Part shown: positions 49,681 through 59,397 of the stretch, one piece after another | Layout: every line of letters begins with the position of its first letter | Position numbering within the stretch: the first letter of the stretch is position 1 | NCBI GenBank assembly: GCA_965199595.1 | Contig: OZ241182.1 | Coordinates: 620,001-684,000, forward strand | Source of the DNA: JBBROS01 sp965199595 | GTDB lineage: Bacteria > Pseudomonadota > Alphaproteobacteria > Acetobacterales > Acetobacteraceae | DNA length: 64,000 nt | Reading direction: 5' to 3' | Translations under genes and position numbers: made by a program | The notes under the pieces: generated by a model | The model's input: the letters and a program-made list of their open reading frames with translations, nothing else | Database searches by the model: none | Told to the model about the DNA's origin: nothing

Positions 49681-51408
49681 TCAGTCTACGTGCGGCTTGA
49701 CGGTCTGGACGGCCGGAGCGACCCGGGCGAGGTGGCGGGCGGCGATGTAGCCGAAGGTTAGCGCCGGGCCAAGCGTAATGCCACCGCCCGGGTAGTTACC
49801 GCCCATGATGCTGGCCATGTCGTTTCCAGCGGAATACAGGCCGAGGATCGGCTTGCCAGCCGCGTCCAGCACGCGGGCATTGCCGTCGCTGCGCAGCCCG
49901 GCGAACGTGCCCAGGTCACCCACCACCACCTCCACCGCGTAGAATGGCGCTGACGCGATCGGGGCCATGCAGGGGTTGGGCGTGAACTCCGGGTCGCCGT
50001 TGAAACGGTTATAGGCGGTTGAGCCCTTGCCGAAGGAGTGGTCCTCGCCGCCCGGCACGTCGCGATTCCAGCTGGCGACCGACTCCGCCAGCCCCGCCGG
50101 GTCGATGCCGGTGGCCGCCGCAAGCTGCGCCAGCGTTCGCCCACGCTTGAGGTAGCCGGAGCGCACCTGCGAGCCCGAGGGCACCGGGAAAGGTTTGACG
50201 AAGCCCAGGCCGAAGCGGCGCAGGAACGGCTTGTCCACCACTAGGAAGGCGCGGGCGGGCTTGCCCGCCTCGCCGGCGGCGAACAAGGCCTGACAGAAAT
50301 CGTGATACGAATTGGCCTCGTTCACGAACCGCCGCCCGTTCGGCAGCACGGCAATAAGGCCCGGCTTCCCACGGTCGATAAAGTGCGGGAACACGCCCCA
50401 ACTGCCGTCTCGGCGCGGCACGCGGGACACTGGGACCCAGGCTGCAGCATTCGGATAACCCTGTTCCACCGTGGCACCGGCCTCTTCCCCCAAACGAAGC
50501 CCGTCCCCAGTGTTGGACAGCGGTGCCGGGGAGTGGTGGCCGGTGTTATCGCCGTCGTGCGGGAACATGGTACGGCGCCGGGCCTTGTCCTGCGGAAATC
50601 CACCCGCGGCCAGCACGACGCCGCGGGCGGTGCGGACCTGCACCTCGCCCTGTGGCGTGGTCAGCGTGGCGCCCCGCACCGCGCCGTCCACCACATGCAG
50701 CCGGGTCGCCGGGGCGTTCGTCAGCACGGTGGCGCCGCCATCCAGCGCGCTGCGGAACAGCCGTCCGGCGAGCGCATTGCCGTTGGTCAGCAGCATACCG
50801 CGGCCATTGCCCGCCATATCCCGCGCGTGCTGCGCCAGGCGGCGGACCACGAAGGCTGCGGATTTGACCGACCGGGTGACGTTGAAAAAATGCCGCAGCT
50901 CAGGCCCCGAACCCATCATCAGGCCAAGGAAGGTCAGCTCCGGCAGCGGCAGCCGCAGCCGCTTCAGCTCGGTGCCCAGCTCCTGTCCACGGAAATCCTT
51001 GGCCTTGATGGAGCGCCCGCCGGGCAGCCCGCCAGGTGCGGTGGGGTGGTAGTCGGAGAAGGCGGACGCCGGCTCGAACTGCACGACGGTCTTGTCCTCG
51101 AAGAAGCCGATCGCCTCCGGTCCGGCCTCAAGGAAAGCGTCCACGCACTCGGCGTTGAAGTGGTTGCCCGCCTCGTGGCGCAGGTAGGTGCGGGCGGCCT
51201 CGACGGTGTCGGCGACGCCGTCGCGGCGGGAAACGGGGTTGTTCGGCACCCACATGAATCCGCCGGACAGCGCCGTGGTGCCGCCTACCACGCTGTCCTT
51301 CTCCGCGACGATCACCGTCAGCCCGCGCGCCTGCGCAGCGACCGCGGCGGCCAGCCCACCGGCGCCGGAGCCCACGACCAGCACGTCGCAGTTGAGCGTC
51401 TCAGACAT
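49681..51408 (-). CDS. FAD-dependent oxidoreductase, 3-ketosteroid dehydrogenase/fumarate reductase type
   Basis: A 575-residue flavoprotein: FAD motif VLVVGSGAGGLAAAVAAQARG at the N-terminus, VGGTTALSGGFMWVPNNP, AAGGFPQDKARR and the C-terminal LYSAGNDMASIMGGNYPGGG pattern. This is the KstD-like branch of the fumarate reductase family, which introduces double bonds next to a ketone in alicyclic rings. Substrate unknown; it could aromatise or unsaturate a ring intermediate. It shares direction with, and lies downstream of, the SDR at 51433. Confidence 0.85.
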   Translation of the reverse strand: MSETLNCDVLVVGSGAGGLAAAVAAQARGLTVIVAEKDSVVGGTTALSGGFMWVPNNPVSRRDGVADTVEAARTYLRHEAGNHFNAECVDAFLEAGPEAIGFFEDKTVVQFEPASAFSDYHPTAPGGLPGGRSIKAKDFRGQELGTELKRLRLPLPELTFLGLMMGSGPELRHFFNVTRSVKSAAFVVRRLAQHARDMAGNGRGMLLTNGNALAGRLFRSALDGGATVLTNAPATRLHVVDGAVRGATLTTPQGEVQVRTARGVVLAAGGFPQDKARRRTMFPHDGDNTGHHSPAPLSNTGDGLRLGEEAGATVEQGYPNAAAWVPVSRVPRRDGSWGVFPHFIDRGKPGLIAVLPNGRRFVNEANSYHDFCQALFAAGEAGKPARAFLVVDKPFLRRFGLGFVKPFPVPSGSQVRSGYLKRGRTLAQLAAATGIDPAGLAESVASWNRDVPGGEDHSFGKGSTAYNRFNGDPEFTPNPCMAPIASAPFYAVEVVVGDLGTFAGLRSDGNARVLDAAGKPILGLYSAGNDMASIMGGNYPGGGITLGPALTFGYIAARHLARVAPAVQTVKPHVD

Positions 51409-51432
51409 GGATGCCTCCGTTCAAAATGGCCA

Positions 51433-52182
51433 TCAGGTCGCGAGGTAGCCGCCATCTACCACCAGCGTGGTGCCTGTGACGTAGCTAGACATGCCAGAGG
51501 ACAGGAACACCACTGGGCCGACCAGCTCCTCCGGGTCGCCGTAGCGGCCCATGGGGATGCGGGCGAGGAAGCTTTCGGACCGTTCGGGGTTAGTGCGCGT
51601 CGCCTCCGTCATGGCGGTGGCAAAGGTGCCGGGTGCCACCGCGTTCACCCGCACGCCGTCCTTCGCCAGCTCATGCGCCATGGATTGCGTCATCGCCCGC
51701 ACTCCCGCCTTGGACACCGGGTAGCTGACCGAGGTCGCGGTGGAGACGAAGGCGGCGATGGAGGCAATGTTGACGATCGTGCCCCGGGTTGCCCGCAGCG
51801 CCGGCAGGAAAGCGAGGCTGGTGTTCAGCGTGCCTTTTAGATTCACGTCGATGCCGGCAGCCCACCATCGCTCCAGCTCCGGGCTGTCCAGGCCGTGGCG
51901 CGGACAGATACCGGCATTGTTGACGAGCAGCGACACCGGCCCGGCCGCTTCGGCCACGGCCACGGCGAGCGCGTTGCAACCCGCCACATCCGTGACGTCG
52001 TGGGCGTGGTCCCAGGCAGTGCCGCCGGCCGCGCGGATAGCAGCGGCGGTGCGCGCAGCGGTGGCAGGATCGAGATCCGTGGCGAATACGGCAGCACCTT
52101 CTCGGGCCAAGCCCTTGGCGATCGCCTCGCCATTGCCCTGCCCGGCGCCCGTGACGAGCGCAATTCGTCCCGCGAGCAGCAT
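51433..52182 (-). CDS. Short-chain dehydrogenase/reductase
   Basis: A 249-residue classical SDR: RIALVTGAGQGNGEAIAKGL, NNAGICP, Ser in IVNIASIAAFVS, YPVSK with the catalytic Tyr and Lys, and the usual C-terminal GTTLVVDGGY. It would act on an alcohol or ketone intermediate together with the KstD-like flavoprotein. ATG at 52182 with GGGGGAGGG about 9 nt upstream. It heads a two-gene operon divergent from the orphan binding protein. Confidence 0.85.
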   Translation of the reverse strand: MLLAGRIALVTGAGQGNGEAIAKGLAREGAAVFATDLDPATAARTAAAIRAAGGTAWDHAHDVTDVAGCNALAVAVAEAAGPVSLLVNNAGICPRHGLDSPELERWWAAGIDVNLKGTLNTSLAFLPALRATRGTIVNIASIAAFVSTATSVSYPVSKAGVRAMTQSMAHELAKDGVRVNAVAPGTFATAMTEATRTNPERSESFLARIPMGRYGDPEELVGPVVFLSSGMSSYVTGTTLVVDGGYLAT

Positions 52183-52393
52183 GCAGCCCGGCCCTCCCCC
52201 GTGATGGATGACGCGACCACGGGGCGCCCTCACGGGCAAGCCTTTTGTTGGCGTCGAGCGAATGGATTCGCAAAAAACGAATGAACTAATGCCGCCTCAT
52301 TGCAGTTCGCGCTTTGCGGGACCGTTCGGCCGATATACCGTCGTTGCCAATCAGATGGCCGCAACGATGGTCGCCTAAAAGGGGAGCACGATC
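52183..52393. promoter_or_regulatory. Divergent promoter region with a hairpin-like palindrome
   Basis: Between the SDR and binding-protein genes lies GCGAATGGATTCGC (52258-52271), a 6-bp inverted repeat around GG, followed by a short A run. It may be an operator or promoter element; no regulator gene is immediately adjacent. The LysR protein at 47533 is a candidate but its palindrome differs. Confidence 0.35.
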
Positions 52394-53629
52394 ATGAGCC
52401 AAGCCGGATTTTCAATTGGCCGCCGCACCACGTTGGCGGGGCTGGCCGCTGGCAGCCTTGCGATGCCTTGGGTGCGCCAGGCCACGGCCCAGACGGCACC
52501 GCTTCGCATCGGCATGATGTCCGACCTGTCGAGCTGGGGGCGCGACAATGGCGGCTCGGGCGCGGTGTACGCTGCCCAGCAGGCTTCGCGCGAGTTCAAC
52601 AACACGGTGGCCGGGCGCCCGGTCGAGATCCTGATCGGCGACCACCAGATGTCGCCCGACGTCGGGCTGACGATCGCGCGCAAATGGATCGACCAAGACC
52701 ATGTACAGGCCATCGCGGACGTGCCAAACTCCGCCATCGCGTTCGCGGTGCAGGGATTGTTGAAGGAAAACGATCGCATCGGGCTGTTCTCCGGCCCTGG
52801 CTCCAGCGAGCTGACCAACAGCCGGTGTAATGATCGCACTGCGTCGTTCACCTACAACACCTACGCCACGGCCAAGGTCGTCAGCACGGCACTGGCGAGC
52901 CAGGGCGTGAAGAGCTGGTATTTCATCGCCGCCGACTACGCGTTCGGCAAGCAGTTGCAGGCGGACGCAACCACGTTCATCCAGCAGGGCGGCGGCAAAG
53001 TCTTGGGCGGCGCGCTGCACCCGACCGGACTGACTGATTTCTCGTCGCTTTTGCTGCAGGCGCAGGCGTCCGGGGCGGACGTGATCGCGCTGTGCAACAC
53101 CGGCGCCGACTGCACCAACGCACTGAAGCAGGCGAACGAGTTCGGCCTCGTCAAGTCCGGCCGCCGCCTGGCGGCACTCGGCATGTTCCTCAGCGACGTG
53201 AACGCGGCCGGGTTGGAAGTGACGCAGGGCACAGTCTATGCCACCTCCGCATACTGGGCGATGTCGGATGCGACAAAGGCGTGGTGCAAGCCGTATTTTG
53301 ACAAGGTCGGCATGATGCCGACCATGCTGCAGATTGGCACCTACACCGCCGTGCGGCATTACTTGAAAGCGGTGGCCGCCGCGAACTCCATAGACTCCGC
53401 GACCGTGATGGCCAAAATGCGCGAGCTGCCGGTGACGGACGCCTTCGTGCAGGGCGCCCGGCTGCGGGAGGACGGGATGGTGATCCGCGACATGTACTTG
53501 GCGAAGGTCAAGCGTCCATCCGAATCGAAGTTTCCGTGGGATTATCTGGACATCGTGCAGACGGTGAAAGGGGAAGATGCTTACCGGCCAGCGTCCCAGT
53601 CCAGCTGCCCGCTGCTGAGTAAGATCTAG
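52394..53629 (+). CDS. ABC-transporter substrate-binding protein, orphan (third copy)
   Basis: A 411-residue type I periplasmic binding protein with a Tat-like signal (SIGRRTTLAGLAAGSLAMP). Mature start LRIGMMSDLSSWGRDNGGSG; the segment DVPNSAIAFAVQGLL and the end DAYRPASQSSCPLL show paralogy with the proteins at 21916 and 26313. It has no transporter genes beside it. AGGGG-type RBS precedes ATG 52394. Confidence 0.86.
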   Translation: MSQAGFSIGRRTTLAGLAAGSLAMPWVRQATAQTAPLRIGMMSDLSSWGRDNGGSGAVYAAQQASREFNNTVAGRPVEILIGDHQMSPDVGLTIARKWIDQDHVQAIADVPNSAIAFAVQGLLKENDRIGLFSGPGSSELTNSRCNDRTASFTYNTYATAKVVSTALASQGVKSWYFIAADYAFGKQLQADATTFIQQGGGKVLGGALHPTGLTDFSSLLLQAQASGADVIALCNTGADCTNALKQANEFGLVKSGRRLAALGMFLSDVNAAGLEVTQGTVYATSAYWAMSDATKAWCKPYFDKVGMMPTMLQIGTYTAVRHYLKAVAAANSIDSATVMAKMRELPVTDAFVQGARLREDGMVIRDMYLAKVKRPSESKFPWDYLDIVQTVKGEDAYRPASQSSCPLLSKI

Positions 53630-53810
53630 GTGTTTGATCCTCGGTGTGGTGGTACAATTAATCACGACACATCGAGGAACGAGCTATAGGCCAAGTTCTC
53701 CACGGATGCGCCCGCATAACGCAGGCAGTTCGCCGCGCGATCCAGCTACAGCAAGAGAGCGTAAGGGATCTGGCCCGGTGCTGCGCTAGTGCGAGGGCAC
53801 ACTGGCCAGC

Positions 53811-54179
53811 ATGACCGCGGACGGCGACTACAACCGTGACCCGGTCTACCAGGCCGCCGCCCGACAGCCCGGATCACCGCCCGCCGTGGTCATCCCGCCT
53901 CGCGCCGATGCCGTCCTGAGCACCGGCGATCCGAAGCGGCAGACCCCGCGCGACCGCCACATCCAGATCATGGCCAACCGTGGCCGCATCGGCTGGCAGC
54001 AGGCGACCGGATACGGCAAGCGTAACCGTGCCGAGACCACCACAGGCCGCTACAAGCACCTTATCTGGCCCAAGCTCCGTTCGCGCACTCGGCCCGGTCA
54101 GCGGGGCGAGGTCGCGCTCACCGTCCAAATGCTCAACCGCATGATCCGCGCCGCCAAGCCGGCATCTATCCGCCGCTGA
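53811..54179 (+). pseudogene. C-terminal fragment of an IS5-type transposase
   Basis: DGDYNRDPVYQAAARQ, VVIPPRADAV, RDRHIQIMANRGRIGWQQAT and GYGKRNRAETTTGRYKHLI form the C-terminal third of a DDE transposase of an IS5-related group, including the catalytic-type Asp at the start and Glu in AET. The N-terminal two thirds are missing, so this is a remnant. Confidence 0.7.
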
Positions 54180-54259
54180 GCCGCCTGGGTGGGTGACTCC
54201 GCTGTCGCTGCTGGGGTCCATGCCCCAACGCCCTGCGCCAGCGAAAATTGACGGTGCCG

Positions 54260-54949
54260 TCAGGTTTGAGCCTGCTCGGCTGACTCGAAGACACAGCGTC
54301 CGCCAAGCCAAATTGTCCCGTTGTCGGTCAGTCGTGCGTGCAGTGTCGAGTTGCGGCCTTGCCGAACAATAAGATTGCGATTCACCTCGGTAGCCAATCG
54401 AACCACCGCGGCGCCGGATGCTTGGCCTTCCGCTATGCCGAGGCCGGGTGCGAACATCCGCGTCCGCACGTGCCCGGCGGCTTCGTCGATCCAGGCCCAG
54501 GGGTAATAGTAGCCGACCCCATCGGGGGCGCCCGTCAACGCCTCTACCGCTGACGGGTCGGCAAGCTGATCGATCTGCATGGGCGGCGACCAATCAGCCC
54601 GCGCTTCGAGCCAGTCTACGCCGTCGATATACTCGCCGCGCACCAGACCGATTCCGGTTTCGATCAGCATCGGCCGGCCCTGACGCCTGAGCAGATGGAG
54701 CGCGCCGAGCACGGGCTGCCCGGAGAACGGCAGCTCCGTCGTCGGCGTAAAAGTTCGCATGCTTGCCAGGGCACCTTCCGACAGCAACACCACTTGGTTC
54801 AAGGCTTCTGCGGCCAGAATCTCATTCGCCAACCGGCGTGGTTCGTTGAAGACGCCGGACAGGATGGCCAGCGGATTGCCGCTCCCGGCGGCCGTCGAGC
54901 AGAACACACGCAGCCGCACCGTCTCTGGTCGGCCCATCTCGGCATTCAT
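54260..54949 (-). CDS. PhzF-family isomerase/epimerase-like protein, short
   Basis: A 229-residue protein with PhzF features: LRVFCSTAAGSGNPLAIL at the N-terminus (usual V-F-x-x-x-x-x-G-N-P-L-A), RTFTPTTELPFSGQPVLGALHLL (usual FTP..E..F.GHP) and GQASGAAVVRLA (usual G-S-A). The family average is 260-300 residues, so it is compact; the usual His after G is Gln (SGQPVLG). The ATG overlaps the MFS stop as ATGA. Substrate unknown. Confidence 0.8.
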   Translation of the reverse strand: MNAEMGRPETVRLRVFCSTAAGSGNPLAILSGVFNEPRRLANEILAAEALNQVVLLSEGALASMRTFTPTTELPFSGQPVLGALHLLRRQGRPMLIETGIGLVRGEYIDGVDWLEARADWSPPMQIDQLADPSAVEALTGAPDGVGYYYPWAWIDEAAGHVRTRMFAPGLGIAEGQASGAAVVRLATEVNRNLIVRQGRNSTLHARLTDNGTIWLGGRCVFESAEQAQT

Positions 54950-56259
54950 ACCGAAACCTGCGGGCGGCGCGGGTAGGCGAGCAATACGAAGACAAGCGAC
55001 AGCAAGGCGATTGCCGCCTGCACGTAGCCGAATGCAAGATGGTTGCCGGTCTGCGAGATGAGCCAAAGCGCGACCAGGGGCGCCGTGCCACCGAAACTCA
55101 CCTGAGCTGTGTTGTAGGCAAGATTGCCGGCCGTCACGCGGGTTTCCGGCGGGAACAGGTAACTCATGCTGACGGCGATGGCCACCGCAAGCAGCCCTTT
55201 GCCGGTCGCCATGATCAGCGCCGCCGCAATCGCGCCGAACGGCCCGAGGCCCGCGAGATAAAAGGTCGGAACCGCGAGAACGCAGACCCAGATGCAGCCC
55301 GTAGCCAGCATCAACCGCGGGCCGACCCGATCCACGAGCGGGCCGAGCAGGATCACGAATACCACCAGCCAGACCTGGCCGATCGCGCCGTAGAAATAGG
55401 CATCGGTGCGCGGCACCTGCACCACGGAGATCAGGTAGGACACGTAAAGCGTCGAAAGGTTATAGGTCGCGATCGCGTAGGTGGCTGCAACCACGAACAG
55501 TAGCGCCATGCGCCGGAAGTTTTTCTGAAATGCATCCGTGACGGGCTGCGGTTTGATGCCGCTTTCCGCCCGGCGCCGTGCGATCTCCTGGAACTCCGCG
55601 GACTCGGCCAGCAGGCGCCGGAGATAAACTGAAACGACGCCAAACACGAGGCTGACTAGAAACAGCAGCCGCCACCCCCAGGCCGCAAAGGCAGAGGCGG
55701 ACATCAGCGAGGATACGATCCCGCTCAACAGCGTGCCAACCAGCACGCCAAGGAATGTGCCGGCGACCAGGTAGCTGACCAGCGTGGCCCGCCGCTCTGG
55801 TCGGTGCTCATAGACATAGGTGACGGCGCTGCCGTACTCGCCCCCGGCGGCAAGGCCCTGCACAAGACGGCAGATCATGAGCCCGGCCGGTGCGAGGACA
55901 CCGACCTGCGCGTATGTCGGCAGCAAGCCGATGGCGCCAGTTGCGAAGCTGGTCATCGCCACCGTGACCATCAGCGTGTTCTTGCGCCCCCAGATGTCAC
56001 CGAGGCGGCCAATCAGCAACGCCCCAACCGGTCGGGCCAGAAACGACAGCGCGAAGATCGCATAGGTTTGCAGCAGCGCCACGGTCGGATCGGTTTCCGG
56101 GAAGAACTGGCCGGCCAGCACTGTGGCGACCACCCCGTAGACGCCGAATTCATACCATTCAGCGAAATTGCCGCCGATCGCGCCGAGCAGCATCCGAAGG
56201 TCGCTGGTGTCTCCCGGCTGTGCCGGACGATGTCTATCGACGGGGATAGATCCACTCAT
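54946..56259 (-). CDS. MFS transporter, metabolite:H+ symporter type
   Basis: A 437-residue 12-helix transporter. The MHS-family pattern GAIGGNFAEWYEFGVYGVVATVLAGQFFP opens it, RPVGALLIGRLGDIWGRKNTL carries the conserved inter-helix loop, and RLVQGLAAGGEYGSA is typical of proline/shikimate/dicarboxylate symporters. It would import an organic acid. ATG 56259 overlaps the dipeptidase stop as ATGA. Confidence 0.88.
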   Translation of the reverse strand: MSGSIPVDRHRPAQPGDTSDLRMLLGAIGGNFAEWYEFGVYGVVATVLAGQFFPETDPTVALLQTYAIFALSFLARPVGALLIGRLGDIWGRKNTLMVTVAMTSFATGAIGLLPTYAQVGVLAPAGLMICRLVQGLAAGGEYGSAVTYVYEHRPERRATLVSYLVAGTFLGVLVGTLLSGIVSSLMSASAFAAWGWRLLFLVSLVFGVVSVYLRRLLAESAEFQEIARRRAESGIKPQPVTDAFQKNFRRMALLFVVAATYAIATYNLSTLYVSYLISVVQVPRTDAYFYGAIGQVWLVVFVILLGPLVDRVGPRLMLATGCIWVCVLAVPTFYLAGLGPFGAIAAALIMATGKGLLAVAIAVSMSYLFPPETRVTAGNLAYNTAQVSFGGTAPLVALWLISQTGNHLAFGYVQAAIALLSLVFVLLAYPRRPQVSV

Positions 56260-57254
56260 GTTAGCGTCTTTGTTGCTTGCGGCGCGAGGGCCGCCTCTAT
56301 AAAAGTCCGCCAATTGTTGCCGAGTATTCCGTCAACATCAGTCTGTGCGAAGCCGGCCGCGAGTAATCCACGCTCGAGGTTGTCGAAGCCGCGGCAGTCG
56401 GCAAACCATGGTGGCTGCCGTGGGAAGGTGGCACGCGCCGCGCCGGACGGTGGGCGGATCCAGCGTCCCTCCCGCATCCAATCGACCACCGTATCCGGCT
56501 GATCCTGACACAGATCGGAGCCGATGCCGATCCGGGACACGCCGATCTGGCCTGCCAGGCGTACCACCATGTCGCAAAATTCGACCAACGTTGTTTCCGA
56601 GCCGTGCTGCATGTGGTGCGGGTAGAGCGACAGGCCGAGCATCCCGCCGGTTGCGCCGATTGCCTCAAGCATCGCATTAGAGGCATTGCGCCGCGTTTGC
56701 CTCCACCAGAACGGGTTTGCGTGCGAGATGGCGACGGGGCGCCCTGAGGTCTCGATCGTCTGCAAAGCGGTGTGTTCGCCGGCATGCGACAGGTCGATCA
56801 CCAGGCCGAGCCGGTTCATCTCGCGGACAACCTCACGGCCCATCAGCGTAAGACCGGTATCGTTCGGCTCGGTCCAGCCGCAGCCGAGCAGAGATTGCGT
56901 ATTGTATGTCAGCTGGAAGAAGCGGATGCCGAGCGCGCGCAGAATTTCGAGCAGGCCAAGATCATCCTCCATCGGCATGGGATTCTGCAGACCGAAGAAG
57001 ATAGCGGTTCGATTCTCCTGCTGGGCCCGGGCGATATCCGCCGCATTAAGGCCAGGGCAGATGACGTCGGCATTATCGCGCAACCGAGTGTTCCACGCGA
57101 CGATTGCATCAACCGTCTCGCGCAAGCTGCCGTGGTAAAGCACCGTTGCGCAGACAGCGGTCAATCGGGCCTCTCGCATTTGTTCGAAAATTTGTCGCGA
57201 CCAGTTGCAATACTGCGCCGCATCGACGCGAACCGGGCTTCTTATCGCCTGCAT
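56256..57254 (-). CDS. Membrane dipeptidase-family protein (peptidase M19)
   Basis: A 332-residue M19 protein: FFGLQNPMPMEDDLGLLEIL, LTYNTQSLLGCGWTEPNDTGLT, LVIDLSHAGEHTALQTIE, PVAISHANPFW and IGIGSDLCQDQP are conserved blocks with metal-binding His residues. The N-terminal H-x-D metal motif of classical members is replaced by VDAAQYCNWS, as in a subfamily of M19 proteins of unknown substrate. It heads an operon with the MFS transporter and PhzF protein and is divergent from a LysR gene. Confidence 0.82.
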   Translation of the reverse strand: MQAIRSPVRVDAAQYCNWSRQIFEQMREARLTAVCATVLYHGSLRETVDAIVAWNTRLRDNADVICPGLNAADIARAQQENRTAIFFGLQNPMPMEDDLGLLEILRALGIRFFQLTYNTQSLLGCGWTEPNDTGLTLMGREVVREMNRLGLVIDLSHAGEHTALQTIETSGRPVAISHANPFWWRQTRRNASNAMLEAIGATGGMLGLSLYPHHMQHGSETTLVEFCDMVVRLAGQIGVSRIGIGSDLCQDQPDTVVDWMREGRWIRPPSGAARATFPRQPPWFADCRGFDNLERGLLAAGFAQTDVDGILGNNWRTFIEAALAPQATKTLT

Positions 57255-57401
57255 TGCCGTAAGCTCCCCCGCTGGCTGTCCTCGTTTTTAGGTGGGACCA
57301 GCTCGATTTCTGACAGATCTGCCCGCTTATCCGCCAGAGACAGATTTCACACAAACGAGAAATTCTGGGTTAATGTTCAATTCGCCTGAAGCGGAGCGCC
57401 A

Positions 57402-58337
57402 GTGATCACACTCGTTGAATTTCGTACTATCGCCGCGGTCGCCGAGGGAGGCGGGCTCAAGCGCGCGGCCGAGCGGCTGGGGCGCACGCCGTCAGCAGTG
57501 TCGATGACGCTGAAACAACTTAGTGAGCGGATCGGCGCGCCGCTGTTTGAAGGTCAACGCAAGGCCGAGTTCACAGCAACCGGGCGGCTCGTGCTCGAAG
57601 AGGCGCGCGACCTGCTTGAACACTACGATCGCAGTTGCGCGGCCATCCAAGCCTTTGCCGACAACCATCTGGGTGTTTGCAATCTCGCGACTGTTCCCTC
57701 GGTAGCGGTCGCTTTCCTGCCGGAGGCGCTGCTGCGGCTTCGGCGCGCCAAGCCATTCTTCGATGTGCAAATTCTTGAGGCAGATTCACGCTCGGTGACT
57801 GACGCGGTCGCGTCAGGTGCGGTCGAGATCGGCTTCGCCAGTCTGTCGGTGACACCGATGGGGCTGGACCTGACGCCGATCCTGCGCGATCGCTTAGACG
57901 TGGTGTGTCGCGCCGACGACCCACTAGCACGGCGCAAGCTGCCGCTCCCGTGGAACGCCCTCGACGCACGTACGTTTCTGGTGAACGAGAGCTACGGCAC
58001 CCTCAGCGATCCTGCATTTAGGACGATCGAACACGCGTCAAGCTTGCATATTCGCAGTGTGGGTTCCCTGTTCGCCATGGTGCGGGCGGGCGTCGGCGTA
58101 ACCGTCCTGCCACGCCTGGCCCGCTCACAAAGCGATCTGGATCTGCGGTTTATGCCGGTCGCCGACCCAAGCGCATTCCGAGTTCTAGGGATTGTCCGCA
58201 AGGCTGGACGCAGCCTGACGCCAGCGGCTCAGCGTCTCGTTTCATGCGTGTTGGAGATCGTCGCTGAACACGCGGAGGTGCTGGCCTACGACTCGACACC
58301 TGCCGACGCAGCGCGGGAACGCCTGAAACTGCACTGA
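57402..58337 (+). CDS. LysR-family transcriptional regulator
   Basis: A 311-residue LTTR beginning with GTG. HTH: EFRTIAAVAEGGGLKRAAER, LGRTPSAVSMTLKQLSERIG, APLFEGQRKAEFTATGRLVL. The effector domain is a standard periplasmic-binding fold (NLATVPSVAVAFLPEALLRL). It probably regulates the divergent dipeptidase/MFS/PhzF operon through the 147-bp intergenic region. Confidence 0.92.
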   Translation: MITLVEFRTIAAVAEGGGLKRAAERLGRTPSAVSMTLKQLSERIGAPLFEGQRKAEFTATGRLVLEEARDLLEHYDRSCAAIQAFADNHLGVCNLATVPSVAVAFLPEALLRLRRAKPFFDVQILEADSRSVTDAVASGAVEIGFASLSVTPMGLDLTPILRDRLDVVCRADDPLARRKLPLPWNALDARTFLVNESYGTLSDPAFRTIEHASSLHIRSVGSLFAMVRAGVGVTVLPRLARSQSDLDLRFMPVADPSAFRVLGIVRKAGRSLTPAAQRLVSCVLEIVAEHAEVLAYDSTPADAARERLKLH

Positions 58338-59397
58338 CGGCCTTCATAAACATGGTGCTTGTGTCGACACCGGGCAATCCCTGCCGGTGGCGTGAGGCGC
58401 CTACCGTGCGGTGATCCGAGCTATGGTGCGGATTCCGACGTAAGCCGCCCACCGTTCCAATCTGATGCCGCCCACCATTCTGATGATGCCGCCTACCCCA
58501 GCGGGGTAGAGGGCATCCGGGAAAGGATTGTCTCGCTGGTCAGCAATGACCTGGCTTCCAGTGCCGCCATCGCAAACGATGGAGAGGCGGGATGCCGACA
58601 CAGAGGCTGTCCATGCGGCGGATCAAGCAGTTGCTTACAATGCGCTTCAGCGCCGGAGCGAGCACGCGGGTGATCGCGCGCGAGTTGGGTGTGGCACCGA
58701 GCACGGTGCGTGAATATCTGAGCCGGGCGGCTGCCGCGGGGATCGTTTGGCCGCTGGCGGCGGACGCGACCGACGACAGCCTGATGGCGCGGCTGTTCGT
58801 CAATGGCGGTGTTCGAGCCGGGGCGCGGTTCCTCCCTGAACCCGATTGGGCCGCGCTGGTGCGTGAGCTCAAGCGACCCGGCGTGAACCTACTGGTGCTG
58901 TGGGAGGAATACCGGGCCATCCACCCGGCGGGTTACGCCTACAGCCGATTTTGTGAGCTCCTGCGTGAGTTCGAACGGCGCCTGTCGCCGACAATGCGTC
59001 AGCAGCACGTCGCCGGGCACAAGGCCTTCGTGGATTACTCCGGCAAGCTGGTGCCGATCATCGACCCGGTGACCGGCGAAGTGAGCACGGCGGAAATCTT
59101 CGTCGCGGTGCTCGGCGCCTCCAGCCTGACCTACGCCGAAGCGACCTGGACGCAGCAGCTACCGGATTGGATCGGCGCGCACGTTCGCATGTTCCGGTTC
59201 TGGGGCGCATCGCCGCGGCTCCTGGTGCCCGACAATCTCAAGAGCGCAATCCACAAGGCCTCATTCTACGACCCCGAGGTGAACCGCAGCTACGGCGCGA
59301 TGGCAACGCATTATGGTGTCGGCATTCTCCCAGCCCGGCCAAAACGCCCCCGCGACAAGGCTGCCGTCGAGGCGGGCGTGCGCTTCGCGCAGTCTTA

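Noticed and set aside
50302..51840. A 512-residue plus-strand frame opposite the KstD-like gene
   Set aside because: Shadow of the minus-strand flavoprotein and SDR, with no motif of its own.
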